NCBI RefSeq assembly: GCF_015767635.1
Contig: NZ_CP065230.1
Location: forward strand, 2,852,001 to 2,916,000
Source of the DNA: Halomonas sp. A40-4
GTDB taxonomy: Bacteria; Pseudomonadota; Gammaproteobacteria; Pseudomonadales; Halomonadaceae
DNA: 64,000 nt
Direction of reading: 5' to 3'
In this document: piece after piece, positions 45,979 through 54,735 of the stretch
How the letters are laid out: each line of letters begins with the position of its first letter
Numbering within the stretch: position 1 is the first letter of the stretch
The notes under the pieces: model-generated
Database searches by the model: none
What the model was told of the DNA's origin: nothing
What the model saw: only the letters and a program-made list of their open reading frames with translations
Made by a program: the position numbers and the translations under genes

Positions 45979-46476
45979 ATGCGTAAATCAATGATCACCA
46001 CTGCCGTCAGTGCAGCCCTACTCAGCAGTGTTGCCCTCAATGCCAATGCTGCTTCAGACGAGCCACAAGGCATGTATTCCGCCGACGACATCATGGATGC
46101 GAGTGTTTATCTCGAAGGCAATTCCAATGAAGAAATCGGTGATGTCGACGACATTCTGCTGAACGAAGATATGCAGGTAAGCGCCCTGGTCGTCGAAAGC
46201 GGCTCTGTCCTCGGCCTGGGCGGTCGCGAAATAGTCGTCGACACTGACTACTTCAGCCTGGAAACCGATACTGACGGTGACGAAACCGAGCACCGTGTCC
46301 TCATCAGCGCCTCGGAAGAGGAAGTAACGTCGTTCCCGACTTATGACCGCGACTGGTGGGAGCAGACCAAGGCAAATGCCCGTGATGCTTGGCAAAGTAC
46401 CGAGGAAGGGGTTCAAAGCGCCTGGCAAACAACTCGCGAGGCCATTGATCCTGACGAAGAAATCAACGAAGAGTAA
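45979..46476 (+). CDS. Exported PRC-barrel protein
   Basis: A 165-residue protein with a cleavable signal peptide (MRKSMITTAVSAALLSSVAL, cleavage after NANA, near residue 25). The mature part has a PRC-barrel (about residues 36-105, YSADDIMDASVYLEGNSNEE) and an acidic C-terminal helix. Stress-related PRC-barrel proteins are known in halophiles and other gammaproteobacteria. It follows a CsbD gene and ends in a clear terminator. It is likely periplasmic and may bind a cell-wall or metal ligand; this is inference. Confidence 0.8.
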   Translation: MRKSMITTAVSAALLSSVALNANAASDEPQGMYSADDIMDASVYLEGNSNEEIGDVDDILLNEDMQVSALVVESGSVLGLGGREIVVDTDYFSLETDTDGDETEHRVLISASEEEVTSFPTYDRDWWEQTKANARDAWQSTEEGVQSAWQTTREAIDPDEEINEE

Positions 46477-46519
46477 CTTCAGCGTTGATATCGTAGATTC
46501 CCTTTTAGGAATAACGTCA

Positions 46520-46545
46520 AAAAAGCCACCGCGAGGTGGCTTTTT
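46520..46545. terminator. Bidirectional terminator after the PRC-barrel gene
   Basis: AAAAAGCCACC-GCGA-GGTGGCTTTTT is a perfect 11-bp stem with T-runs on both strands. It separates the convergent PRC-barrel and glutathionyl-hydroquinone reductase genes. Confidence 0.92.
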
Positions 46546-46562
46546 GATTTCCAGACGTTTGA

Positions 46563-47558
46563 TCAGGCCTTGCGGCGTATCCCCTTCCCCGATAACCGCT
46601 CGCGATCATGGGGACGATCGAAGTTCAACGCTGGCCCAACCGGCACGATACGCGTGGGGTTGATGGTGTCGTGACTGTAATAGTAGTGGCGTTTGATGTG
46701 GTCCATGTTGACCGTTTCGGCGACGCCCGGCCACTGATAAAGCTCGCGCACATAGTTGGCTAGGTTAGGAAAGTCCTCGATGCGCTTCACGTTACACTTG
46801 AAGTGGCCGTAATACACTGCATCGAAGCGTATCAAGGTGGTGAACAGTCGAATATCCGCCTCGGTCAACCACTCACCTGCCAGGTAACGATGCTGTGCCA
46901 GACGCGTTTCCATACGTTCCAAGGCATCGAACAGCGCCTGTACATGTTTTTCGTAAACGCGCTGTTCGGTAGCAAAGCCTGACTTGTAAACACCGTTATT
47001 GATGTGGTCATAAACGTCGGCATTGACCTCGTCAATGACATCGCGCAGATCATCAGGGTAGAAATCCAGGTCATTGCCGGTCAACTCGTCAAAGGCGCCG
47101 TTAAGTATACGCACCAAATCGGCCGATTCATTATTGACAATCGCATCACGCCGCTTGTCCCAAAGCACAGGGACGGTAACGCGCCCGGTGTAGTGGGGAT
47201 CGGTCATTGTATAAAGCTGGCGATGAAACTCGACCCCATTGACAGAGTCGCCGCTGGCACCTTCGTCTTGATGATAGGTCCACCCTTGATCAAGCATCAA
47301 CGGGCTGACGTGGGAAGTCCCGATAATCGACTCAAGTCCCTTTAGAGCGCGCATGATAAGCGTACGGTGCGCCCACGGGCAGGCTAGCGATACATAGAGA
47401 TGATAACGGTTCTTTTCAGCCGGGTAACAGCTACCTTCAACACCTGGATGATCGCCCACCCAGTCGCGCAGCTGGGCGGATTCGCGCACGAACTCCCCCC
47501 CATGTTTCTTGGTGTCGTACCACTGGTCGTGCCATTCGCCATCAATCAGCAGCCCCAT
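46563..47558 (-). CDS. yqjG: Glutathionyl-hydroquinone reductase
   Basis: A 331-residue Xi-class glutathione transferase that reduces glutathionylated quinols. The catalytic cysteine lies in SLACPWAHR (Cys60). Other family signatures are MDHIKRHYYYSHDTINPTR near residue 295 and the DGEWHDQWYDT start. It starts at the ATG after GAGGAGA; an upstream extension is not needed. It protects against quinone by-products, cytosolic. It is convergent with the PRC-barrel gene and reads in the same direction as the LysR gene upstream. Confidence 0.93.
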   Translation of the reverse strand: MGLLIDGEWHDQWYDTKKHGGEFVRESAQLRDWVGDHPGVEGSCYPAEKNRYHLYVSLACPWAHRTLIMRALKGLESIIGTSHVSPLMLDQGWTYHQDEGASGDSVNGVEFHRQLYTMTDPHYTGRVTVPVLWDKRRDAIVNNESADLVRILNGAFDELTGNDLDFYPDDLRDVIDEVNADVYDHINNGVYKSGFATEQRVYEKHVQALFDALERMETRLAQHRYLAGEWLTEADIRLFTTLIRFDAVYYGHFKCNVKRIEDFPNLANYVRELYQWPGVAETVNMDHIKRHYYYSHDTINPTRIVPVGPALNFDRPHDRERLSGKGIRRKA

Positions 47559-47634
47559 GGTGTATCTCCTCAAAGCGGTTAGCGTCGATTCAGCATACGC
47601 TTGGGGGTACGCGACTCAAGCGGATGTTTTAGCG

Positions 47635-48549
47635 CTATTCATTCGACGCAATCGAATCCTCGGAAGCACACTCACGCACCGCCTGGCGCAACGCTGCAGC
47701 CATGGCATGAGCCGCCGGGCCAGCACGGTCCTGATCACGAAAAATTAATTGGATAGGGACTTCCCGAATACTGCCCGCTGCCAGTGGTAATGGCTTGAGC
47801 TGGCCATCACGGAGTTCTTGTTCGATACGCGTTTCTGGCATCCAAGCAAAACCAAGGCCCCGCTTGAGCATATCGAGCGAGGTATTCAGGTGGCTGACCG
47901 TCCAGCGCTGTTCGGCTTTCAACCAACCAGCGTTAGTCGATTGGCGAAGCGCGGAATCCCGGACGACTAGCTGACGGTGCTGGGCAAGGTCGCGCAGATC
48001 CAGCGATCTACCCAATCTGTGCAGCGCATGAGCGGGATGGGCGACGGCAACAAACTTCACCATCACCAGCGGCTCCCCAAGAAACCCTTGCGCCTCAATA
48101 CCTGAAATCACCAAGTCCGCGCGGCCATCGTATAGCATTTCAATGCCGCCATTTAAGACGCTTTCAAACAGTTGTACCCGTACCTGGGGATAGGTTTCAG
48201 AAAAACGCTCCAGCGCTTTCGCCTGGGCGCCAGCAGGAAACACCTGATCAATTGCGAGGACAACTTCCGCCTCCAGTCCGGCTGCCAACCGCGAGGCCAC
48301 ATCTTCCAGCGACTCAGAACTTTCAATCAACTGACGTGCCCGGCGCAGCAGTAACTCGCCGGCCTCCGTCAGCCGGACCTGGCGCCCTACCGGCTCAAGC
48401 ACCTGAACCCCTAACTGCTCTTCCAGTTTATGTACCGCATGGTTCAACGTTGAGGGACTTTTATGCACGGCCTCGGCGGCCCGAGCAAACCCTCCATGGT
48501 CAACCACGGCGGCTAACATCTGCCACTGTGCAAGTGTTACCCGAGACAT
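47635..48549 (-). CDS. LysR-family transcriptional regulator
   Basis: A 304-residue LysR protein. The winged-helix DNA-binding domain is seen at residues 1-63 (TLAQWQMLAAVVDHGGFARAAEAVHKSPSTLNHAVHKLEEQLG), with a substrate-binding domain behind it (EVVLAIDQVFPAGAQAKALE, LVISGIEAQGF). The start at 48549 (MSRVTLAQWQ) lies at the conserved place; the upstream open frame has no ribosome site. It reads leftward into yqjG, 76 bases away, and may regulate it, although most LysR targets are divergent. The effector is not known. Confidence 0.9.
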   Translation of the reverse strand: MSRVTLAQWQMLAAVVDHGGFARAAEAVHKSPSTLNHAVHKLEEQLGVQVLEPVGRQVRLTEAGELLLRRARQLIESSESLEDVASRLAAGLEAEVVLAIDQVFPAGAQAKALERFSETYPQVRVQLFESVLNGGIEMLYDGRADLVISGIEAQGFLGEPLVMVKFVAVAHPAHALHRLGRSLDLRDLAQHRQLVVRDSALRQSTNAGWLKAEQRWTVSHLNTSLDMLKRGLGFAWMPETRIEQELRDGQLKPLPLAAGSIREVPIQLIFRDQDRAGPAAHAMAAALRQAVRECASEDSIASNE

Positions 48550-49077
48550 TTCGATTTCCCCGACGCAAAACAGCGAAACAATCGCCAAACTTTCGATAAA
48601 ACCATAGTGCCAGCTTATGGCCCGGATTACCGTAACCCGAACCAACTATTCTGCAAGACGCTTTCTACAAGCCCCTTATCTGCAAGCCCCTTCAGGTGAC
48701 GCAATAGCTTGTCGTCGGGCAGAGCAACTTATGGAGTTATGGAGAGATTTTAGCGCCAATATTAGTTAGACATTACTTATATAGATACTTTACAAAAAGC
48801 CAAATACAGCTATGCTTTGCTTGCTAAGCACATGGAAGCTCGCAAAATTTTTTCACTCTATAAAGCTTACAACAAGGATGTTTATCGCCTAGCATTACAT
48901 TTGTTAGCAAACAGTGTTCAAAAAACTGTAGAATCTGCGATGTTCTTGCGCGATTGGGCGTAAGTTCCCTTTATGTATGGATATACAGTCTAGGCACCCC
49001 CGCTATCATGGGTTATGGTTCATGGGTTTATTCGCTTTTGTTACTTTAAAATCACGAACTCGGCGGTCTATTTACCC
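48550..49077. other. AT-rich intergenic region
   Basis: A 528-base AT-rich stretch between the LysR gene and the M23 peptidase gene. It contains one protein-like short frame (see 48832-48963). Otherwise no RNA gene or repeat is supported. Confidence 0.5.
48832..48963 (+). CDS. Candidate small protein, 43 residues
   Basis: An open frame from ATG at 48832 to TAA at 48961, reading MEARKIFSLYKAYNKDVYRL and ending in AMFLRDWA. The frame is also open for 22 codons upstream without a start. The composition (helical, amphipathic, few rare patterns) looks like a real peptide, but the ribosome site is weak and the base composition differs from neighbours. I do not recognise it. It could be a remnant of a longer gene or a free small protein. 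Confidence 0.3.
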   Translation: MEARKIFSLYKAYNKDVYRLALHLLANSVQKTVESAMFLRDWA

Positions 49078-50802
49078 ATGTTGCGAATCCTTCATTCGCT
49101 GCCCCGCACGCATAAATTGTTATTGTTACCGGTAGCCACCATGGTTACGGTGCTGGGCACACAAAAATTGTTAACGACATACAACGAACTGAATCAACCT
49201 GACGCTCCAATGGAGAGCGTTCTGGTCCCTCTTCCAAGCGATTCTACCCCTGGCGTCCCCGTGCTTCATAAAGAACGCACCCCGGTGGCTGATGCCATCG
49301 ACCGCGCCTCCCGCGCCCTTGATGCCACTCGCGATAACATACCGCTGAGCGATCTGAAGGCGACCGAGATTGTCGATCTGGACGTTATTGATGGCGCGCA
49401 AGCCGATGTAAAACTACAAACTGCAAGCGTGCCAGCTCCCTCGTCCGCTGTACTCAGCGCTTCAGACACACTCGGCGCTTCAGACACAAGTAAGACAAAT
49501 GACGTCATTCTTAATGATGGCGCGCTGCACATGGCAGTTGTGATCGGCACCCTTACCAGCGGCATGCTGGATGTCGACGACGAATCATCTACCCAGATAG
49601 CCGACGCCACGTCCTATGAAGACTATGGCGCTGAATTGTTTGGCGATGTGTCTTTCCTTGATTTGGAACTTGCCGCAGAAGAGCCGTTTGTCCCGCAGTG
49701 GGAAACCCATATCGTTGAGCCGGGAGAAACCTTTGCGGTTCTGGCCCAGAACCAATTAGGCCTGGGTTACAGCGAAGTCCTCGAGCTGCTTGACGACGTT
49801 CCCGATCCCAAAATGCTGACCCACTGGCGTGCAGGCCACAGCTTCGATTACCAGCTTGACGAAGAAGGTCGCCTGCTGTCGCTGCGTATGATGAAAAACA
49901 CCCGTGAAGGGGTATTGGTTGAACGCCAAGATGACCAGTACGCCATCACCGGCATTGAGCGCAAAGGCGAGCCGGTTCAACGCCTTTACGCGGGTACCGT
50001 CAGCGGCAGCTTTGCCCGCTCCGCCCAGTCGACGGGTCTTAGCAGTAGCGCCGTTACGGCATTGACCCTACTGCTCCAGAAAAAACTCGATTTTCGCCGC
50101 GACAGCCGTCGCGGCGATCATTTTCAGGTGCTCGTCGAATCTGACATGATTGAAGGCGAAACGCTTGACTCACGTGTACTGGCGGTTAAATACCAGGGCG
50201 AACGCATGAATTTGACAGTCGTTCGCAATGCTACCGACGATAAATTCTATACGCCTGAAGGTGCTAGTCTGGACCCGGCCTTTGCACGTCGACCGTTTGA
50301 AGGCAACTACCGCCTGAGTTCCGGCTTCAACCCACGCCGTAAACACCCGGTAACCGGGCGCATAAGCCCGCATAACGGAACCGATTTTGCCATGCCCATC
50401 GGCACCCCCGTCACGGCCCCGGCTTCGGGCCGGGTCGAGAAGGTCGCCAACCATTACGCCGCCGGCCGCTATATTGTCGTTCGCCACGACAACGGCTACC
50501 GCACCCGTTATTTACACCTTTCAAGACCTCTGGTCAGCCAGGGCGAACGGATCGAAATGGGCGAGCGCATTGCGCTATCGGGCAACTCCGGCCGCAGCAC
50601 TGGCCCGCATCTGCACTACGAGGTCATTGTCAACAATTCTCCGGTCAACGCGATGACCGTTGATCTGCCAGAGAATACCAGCCTGAATGGCGATACGCTC
50701 ATCGCATTTCAGCGCCAGGCCGAGCCCATACTGGCGGCACTGGATAGCGGTGAAACCGGCACTATCAGTTTGGTCGGCAACACCTCAGAAGACGACGAAT
50801 AA
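49078..50802 (+). CDS. M23 peptidoglycan endopeptidase, MepM-like
   Basis: A 574-residue exported cell-wall hydrolase. An N-terminal hydrophobic segment (KLLLLPVATMVTVLG, residues 13-28) anchors or targets it. A long acidic linker follows, then a LysM-like/Csd3-type domain (from about residue 210, VEPGETFAVLAQNQLGLGYS). The zinc peptidase is seen in PHNGTDFAMP (about residue 432) and HLHYEV (about 511). It cleaves peptide cross-links. The ATG at 49078 starts the anchored protein; an earlier frame extension contains no good start. A terminator follows. Confidence 0.88.
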   Translation: MLRILHSLPRTHKLLLLPVATMVTVLGTQKLLTTYNELNQPDAPMESVLVPLPSDSTPGVPVLHKERTPVADAIDRASRALDATRDNIPLSDLKATEIVDLDVIDGAQADVKLQTASVPAPSSAVLSASDTLGASDTSKTNDVILNDGALHMAVVIGTLTSGMLDVDDESSTQIADATSYEDYGAELFGDVSFLDLELAAEEPFVPQWETHIVEPGETFAVLAQNQLGLGYSEVLELLDDVPDPKMLTHWRAGHSFDYQLDEEGRLLSLRMMKNTREGVLVERQDDQYAITGIERKGEPVQRLYAGTVSGSFARSAQSTGLSSSAVTALTLLLQKKLDFRRDSRRGDHFQVLVESDMIEGETLDSRVLAVKYQGERMNLTVVRNATDDKFYTPEGASLDPAFARRPFEGNYRLSSGFNPRRKHPVTGRISPHNGTDFAMPIGTPVTAPASGRVEKVANHYAAGRYIVVRHDNGYRTRYLHLSRPLVSQGERIEMGERIALSGNSGRSTGPHLHYEVIVNNSPVNAMTVDLPENTSLNGDTLIAFQRQAEPILAALDSGETGTISLVGNTSEDDE

Positions 50803-50817
50803 CTCTCGCGTTCCAAC

Positions 50818-50848
50818 AAAAAAGCGCCACACACGTGGCGCTTTTTTT
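50818..50848. terminator. Bidirectional terminator after the M23 gene
   Basis: GCGCCAC-ACAC-GTGGCGC is a perfect 7-bp stem with six A residues before and seven T residues after. It lies between the convergent M23 and L,D-transpeptidase genes. Confidence 0.93.
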
Positions 50849-50885
50849 TATTTCCTTACTCGGCAATCGACCGCTTACAGGGTCA

Positions 50886-52517
50886 TTAACCCGATAGCTG
50901 CATGGGTTGGCTAAGTGCCGACTCCACGGCTGCGTCGTGGCCGTATATATCCGGCCGAAACTCGACCTCGCCCTCAGCATTCGGCCAAGCCGTCAAATAA
51001 TGCAGCGCAATGGGCACGCGACGCGGCAAGCTGAGCTGCCGATCGCTTTGACTACTGGCCACCAAGCTCGCCACCTGTGCCGAACTGCCGGTATCCTCTA
51101 ACAACAGCTGGGCAAACTGGGTAACACCCTCAACCCTGACGCAGCCTGAGCTGAGCGCGCGCTGATGCCGCTGAAAAAGCCCCTGGGCTGGGGTATCGTG
51201 CAGATAGATCATATGGTCATTGGGAAAGCGCACGACGATGCTCCCCAATGGGTTCGCGCTACCTGCTACCTGGCGCAGCATGACACTGCCCGGCTGCTGC
51301 CAATCGACCTCCTCAGCATTCACCGGGTTACCGTCAAAATCAACCACCTGAATATTTTCCTCGGCTAGATAGCCCACATCCTCACGAACACGCGGTAATA
51401 CGTCCTCACGCATGATCGTCGGCGGGATGGTCCAGCTTGGATTTAACGTTAGATGAGTAATCGCCGATTGAATCACCGGCGTTGCACGCTGGGGGGAACC
51501 TACCACGACGCGGGTCTGCCAATGCTCGCCGCCTGGCCGATTGTAATGCAAGCGGTAGCCGGCAAGGTCGACCCACACCCTTGGCGCATTGTCCGGCTGA
51601 GATCCCATCCAGCGCGCACGCTCAAGGTTCACCTTGAGCTGTTTGGCCCGCAATGACAGCGGGACGTTAAGCGCGCGTCGGGTTTGTTCGCCGACCACGC
51701 CATCTTCCTGAAGCAGATGGCGCCGTTGAAAACGTTTGACGGCCGCCGCCAGCGGCGCATCAAAATGTCTTTGATCAGGGGTGTCGACGTCTACCAGCGG
51801 ATAAGCCTGCGGGTTAGCCGCCAGCAGGTGCGGCTCGCCCCAGTGCGTCAGTCGACGACGCAACGTTAAAACATCATCATGTTGATCGCCAGGTCTGAGC
51901 GATTCTTCACGATGATCAAGGTAAGGCACGCTCGACTGCAATGACCGCGATTGGAAATCAATAAACGCAGCTCTTAGTCGACGGTACGCCGACGAGTCCG
52001 GACGTGCCTGGTCAAACGCCGCCGCCATATCCATCTGATTAACGGCCTTGGCCACCGCCCCCATCGAGTAACCTCGCGATGGCCGCTCAGCATCCCATTG
52101 AGCACTTAACTCTCGGGGATTCACCTGGCCACGATTCAAATGATCAAGCGCCTGCAAAAGCGCCTGGCTCGCTTGCAACTCAAACGTCACCTGGGCAGAC
52201 TCCCCACCTGCCTGGCTGCGCTCAAACGCCTCCATGAGCGACGCTGACGCGTAGTTCTCAGGGTTTATACCGTCCTGCTCAAGCGCATTGAGACCTGCCA
52301 CAAGCGCTTCCACGCTTGCCGCCGTCGTCCATACAGGCTGGTAATCGCGGTATTGATAGAAACTTTTGATCGGCAACTGTTGTTCACTCGCCGTCACACG
52401 CACTTCCAGCGTGTCGCTAATGGGTGTTGTGTCTGCACCAGCACCACCCACCGCACCTACGCTCAGGCAAAGCGCCACCCCCATCGCCCATCGTCTTAAT
52501 GGCTGCCGCTCGTTCAT
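50886..52517 (-). CDS. L,D-transpeptidase of the YcbB/LdtD type
   Basis: A 543-residue exported enzyme. A signal peptide is seen (MGVALCLSVGAVGGAGAD, cleavage near residue 28), a peptidoglycan-binding domain with a QEDGVVGEQTRRALN repeat (about 265-280) and the YkuD catalytic domain with LHDTPAQ (near residue 440) and the nucleophile in SSGCVRVEG (near 460). It makes 3-3 cross-links or attaches lipoproteins. It has the size of E. coli LdtD. It converges with the M23 gene, and an opposite-strand L,D-transpeptidase-like gene follows upstream. Confidence 0.9.
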   Translation of the reverse strand: MNERQPLRRWAMGVALCLSVGAVGGAGADTTPISDTLEVRVTASEQQLPIKSFYQYRDYQPVWTTAASVEALVAGLNALEQDGINPENYASASLMEAFERSQAGGESAQVTFELQASQALLQALDHLNRGQVNPRELSAQWDAERPSRGYSMGAVAKAVNQMDMAAAFDQARPDSSAYRRLRAAFIDFQSRSLQSSVPYLDHREESLRPGDQHDDVLTLRRRLTHWGEPHLLAANPQAYPLVDVDTPDQRHFDAPLAAAVKRFQRRHLLQEDGVVGEQTRRALNVPLSLRAKQLKVNLERARWMGSQPDNAPRVWVDLAGYRLHYNRPGGEHWQTRVVVGSPQRATPVIQSAITHLTLNPSWTIPPTIMREDVLPRVREDVGYLAEENIQVVDFDGNPVNAEEVDWQQPGSVMLRQVAGSANPLGSIVVRFPNDHMIYLHDTPAQGLFQRHQRALSSGCVRVEGVTQFAQLLLEDTGSSAQVASLVASSQSDRQLSLPRRVPIALHYLTAWPNAEGEVEFRPDIYGHDAAVESALSQPMQLSG

Positions 52518-52609
52518 TGCCCTCTCCTTGCGTTACTATGGCTGTCCCAATAATGTACGTACTTACTTGTTATCATAGCGCGTTAGTGACTGCCTAACCG
52601 CGTTGTACT

Positions 52610-52645
52610 TTTCAGTATGGACCTATCTTTCAGGATGGACTTATA
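52610..52645 (+). repeat. Tandem 18-bp repeat at the start of the YkuD_2 gene
   Basis: TTTCAGTATGGACCTATC (52610-52627) is followed directly by TTTCAGGATGGACTTATA (52628-52645), 15 of 18 identical. The second copy carries the AGGATGG ribosome site and joins the start codon of the next gene. It may be a recent local duplication that made this site. Confidence 0.7.
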
Positions 52646-53367
52646 TGGTGCCATTTTTTTCGCCGCGTGCCTGGCTTATTTACCTGCCCGCCACGTTATT
52701 GTCACTCCCGATCCATGCCTCCAGTTTTTATAGCCACATCGATAGCGCACCGCCCAATGGCGTTCTGCCGTTAAACCACCAACTGCTTCAGCTCGCGCCA
52801 GACGCCAGCCCGGAGGCGCTTCGCCTCGCTGCTAAAGCGCTCAGCTGTCGCGACCCTCACGCCGAGCGCTTGGCGGTGATCGATTACTCTCTACCGTCAA
52901 CCGAGCCGCGGCTGTGGGTGTTCGATCTGGCCCAGCACGAACTGATGTTCCAAGAGCTCGTCTCCCACGGTCAAGGGTCGGGGGACGCCCTGGCGGAGAC
53001 GTTTTCCAACATCCCCGACAGCCACCAATCCAGCATCGGGCTGTTTAAAACCATGAACAGTTACTACGGCCGCAATGGCTATTCACTGCGCTTGGAAGGC
53101 CTGGAGACCAACGTTAACGACAACGCCTACGAACGAGCCATCGTCATTCACGGTGCCGACTATGTCAGCGAAGCCTTTATTGACCAAACAGGGCGACTGG
53201 GTCGCAGCCACGGCTGCCCGGCGGTTCGCGAAGAAGTCACCTACCCCTTGATCGACAGCTTAAAGGGCGACCACTATGTGTTTGCCTACTACCCTGACCA
53301 GGAATGGGTGGCAACCTCACAGGTGATCAACTGCCCTAACGCACCGTCACTTGCCCACCGTTTTTAA
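52645..53367 (+). CDS. Exported YkuD_2-family L,D-transpeptidase-like protein
   Basis: A 240-residue protein with a hydrophobic leader (AWLIYLPATLLSLPIHASS) that suits signal-peptidase cleavage. The catalytic region has VIHGADYVSEAFIDQTGRLG and SHGCPAV, the H...SHGC layout of the YkuD_2 family (pfam13645). An upstream TTG frame adds 14 residues, but the ATG at 52645 follows AGGATGG and starts at the signal. It is divergent from the YcbB-type gene with a 127-base gap, and its 3' end is followed by the patatin gene 25 bases later. Cell-wall role inferred. Confidence 0.8.
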   Translation: MVPFFSPRAWLIYLPATLLSLPIHASSFYSHIDSAPPNGVLPLNHQLLQLAPDASPEALRLAAKALSCRDPHAERLAVIDYSLPSTEPRLWVFDLAQHELMFQELVSHGQGSGDALAETFSNIPDSHQSSIGLFKTMNSYYGRNGYSLRLEGLETNVNDNAYERAIVIHGADYVSEAFIDQTGRLGRSHGCPAVREEVTYPLIDSLKGDHYVFAYYPDQEWVATSQVINCPNAPSLAHRF

Positions 53368-53392
53368 CGACTTATACCCAGGAGGCAAGTCG

Positions 53393-54439
53393 ATGACGCA
53401 ACCTAAATCGTTAGACCTGGCATTACAGGGCGGTGGTTCTCATGGCGCCTACACCTGGGGCGTCATTGACCGCTTACTGGCGGACTCAAGGGTCGAGATC
53501 GAGGGCATCAGCGGCACCAGTGCCGGTGCGATGAACGGCGTGGTCATGGCCGACGCGCTCACCCGGGGCGATAAAGAAACCGCCCGCGAGGCCTTGCACG
53601 ATTTCTGGCGGGCCGTCAGCCGAGCGGGGATGGCAAGCCCTATTCGTCGCTCACCGCTGGACAAGCTGACCGGGAACTGGAGTCTCGAACACTCGCCGGG
53701 GTATATCGCCATGGACCTGATGAGTCGGCTGGTCTCGCCCTATCAGTTCAATCCTCTCAACGTGAACCCTCTGCGCAACATTGTGGCCGAACGGATCGAC
53801 TTTGATCGGGTCCGCCGCTGTGAACAGCTCAAACTCTTCGTGACTGCCACCAACGTCCGTACCGGTAAGCAGCGGGTCTTTCGTCGGCATGAGATGAGCC
53901 TTGATGCGGTCATGGCCTCCGCTTGTCTGCCATTTGTCTTCCAGGCCGTTGAAATTGACGGAGAAGCCTATTGGGATGGCGGCTATATGGGCAATCCGGC
54001 GCTGTTCCCGCTAATGGAGGAATGTAGCGCACGCGATATTCTGCTCGTTCAGATCAACCCCATTCGACGAGACGACTTACCCACCACGGCGTCAGCCATC
54101 ATGAACCGCCTTAATGAAATCACCTTCAATTCAGCGCTGATCAAAGAGGTGCGCATGATCGCCATGCTTAAACAGGTGCTTGACGCCCAGGGTATCGAGA
54201 ACTGCTATCAGCAGGCGTTGTTCCACCGCATCAGCGGTGAAGGTGCGTTACTGCCACTGTCGGTATCCAGCAAGCTGAATGCCGAGTGGCCCTTTCTATG
54301 CCACCTGTTTGAACAGGGCCATGCCGCCGCCGACCGCTGGCTGGAAGACAACATCGACGCGCTCGGCGAACGCTCCACGCTGGATATCGAGGATGTCTAT
54401 CTGGATGAAAGCCCGGCGCCTGCTACAGCACCAAACTAA
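53393..54439 (+). CDS. Patatin-like phospholipase
   Basis: A 348-residue acyl hydrolase. The patatin catalytic dyad is visible: GISGTSAGAMNG (GxSxG, near residue 43) and the active aspartate in DGGYMGNPAL (near 198), with the oxyanion loop LALQGGGSHGAYTWG near residue 8. These proteins hydrolyse phospholipids or other acyl lipids and can be cytosolic. The start at 53393 follows GGAGG with correct spacing; the frame upstream is inside the previous gene. Likely cotranscribed with the YkuD_2 gene. Confidence 0.9.
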   Translation: MTQPKSLDLALQGGGSHGAYTWGVIDRLLADSRVEIEGISGTSAGAMNGVVMADALTRGDKETAREALHDFWRAVSRAGMASPIRRSPLDKLTGNWSLEHSPGYIAMDLMSRLVSPYQFNPLNVNPLRNIVAERIDFDRVRRCEQLKLFVTATNVRTGKQRVFRRHEMSLDAVMASACLPFVFQAVEIDGEAYWDGGYMGNPALFPLMEECSARDILLVQINPIRRDDLPTTASAIMNRLNEITFNSALIKEVRMIAMLKQVLDAQGIENCYQQALFHRISGEGALLPLSVSSKLNAEWPFLCHLFEQGHAAADRWLEDNIDALGERSTLDIEDVYLDESPAPATAPN

Positions 54440-54735
54440 GCCAAACCAGGCCTGCTGATGCCCAATGATGCAGCATTAGCATGATATTTATCTTTCAACC
54501 TGTTCCTCAAACACCCTCCCTTCAATAGTAACCAACTGATTAAAATAATAAAAAACAACCATGGCAACCACTTTGCATAAATGTAAGCAGTGGTGGTAGG
54601 CGTGGACCAGGCCCAAGCGGGTACGAGTGCGTCGAACCTGACCTTCAATGAAGAAGGCATGTTCTCGTGAACCGATGACGCTGCGTGTTCACGCGCAGGG
54701 TGTTGAACTCGTAACAGAACCCGTGAGGCCATCCC

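Noticed and set aside
54440..54735. ANTAR-type two-hairpin leader upstream of the nitrate transporter
   Set aside because: Small stems exist (for example GTGAAC/GTTCAC) but no paired hexaloop hairpins with a terminator can be drawn.
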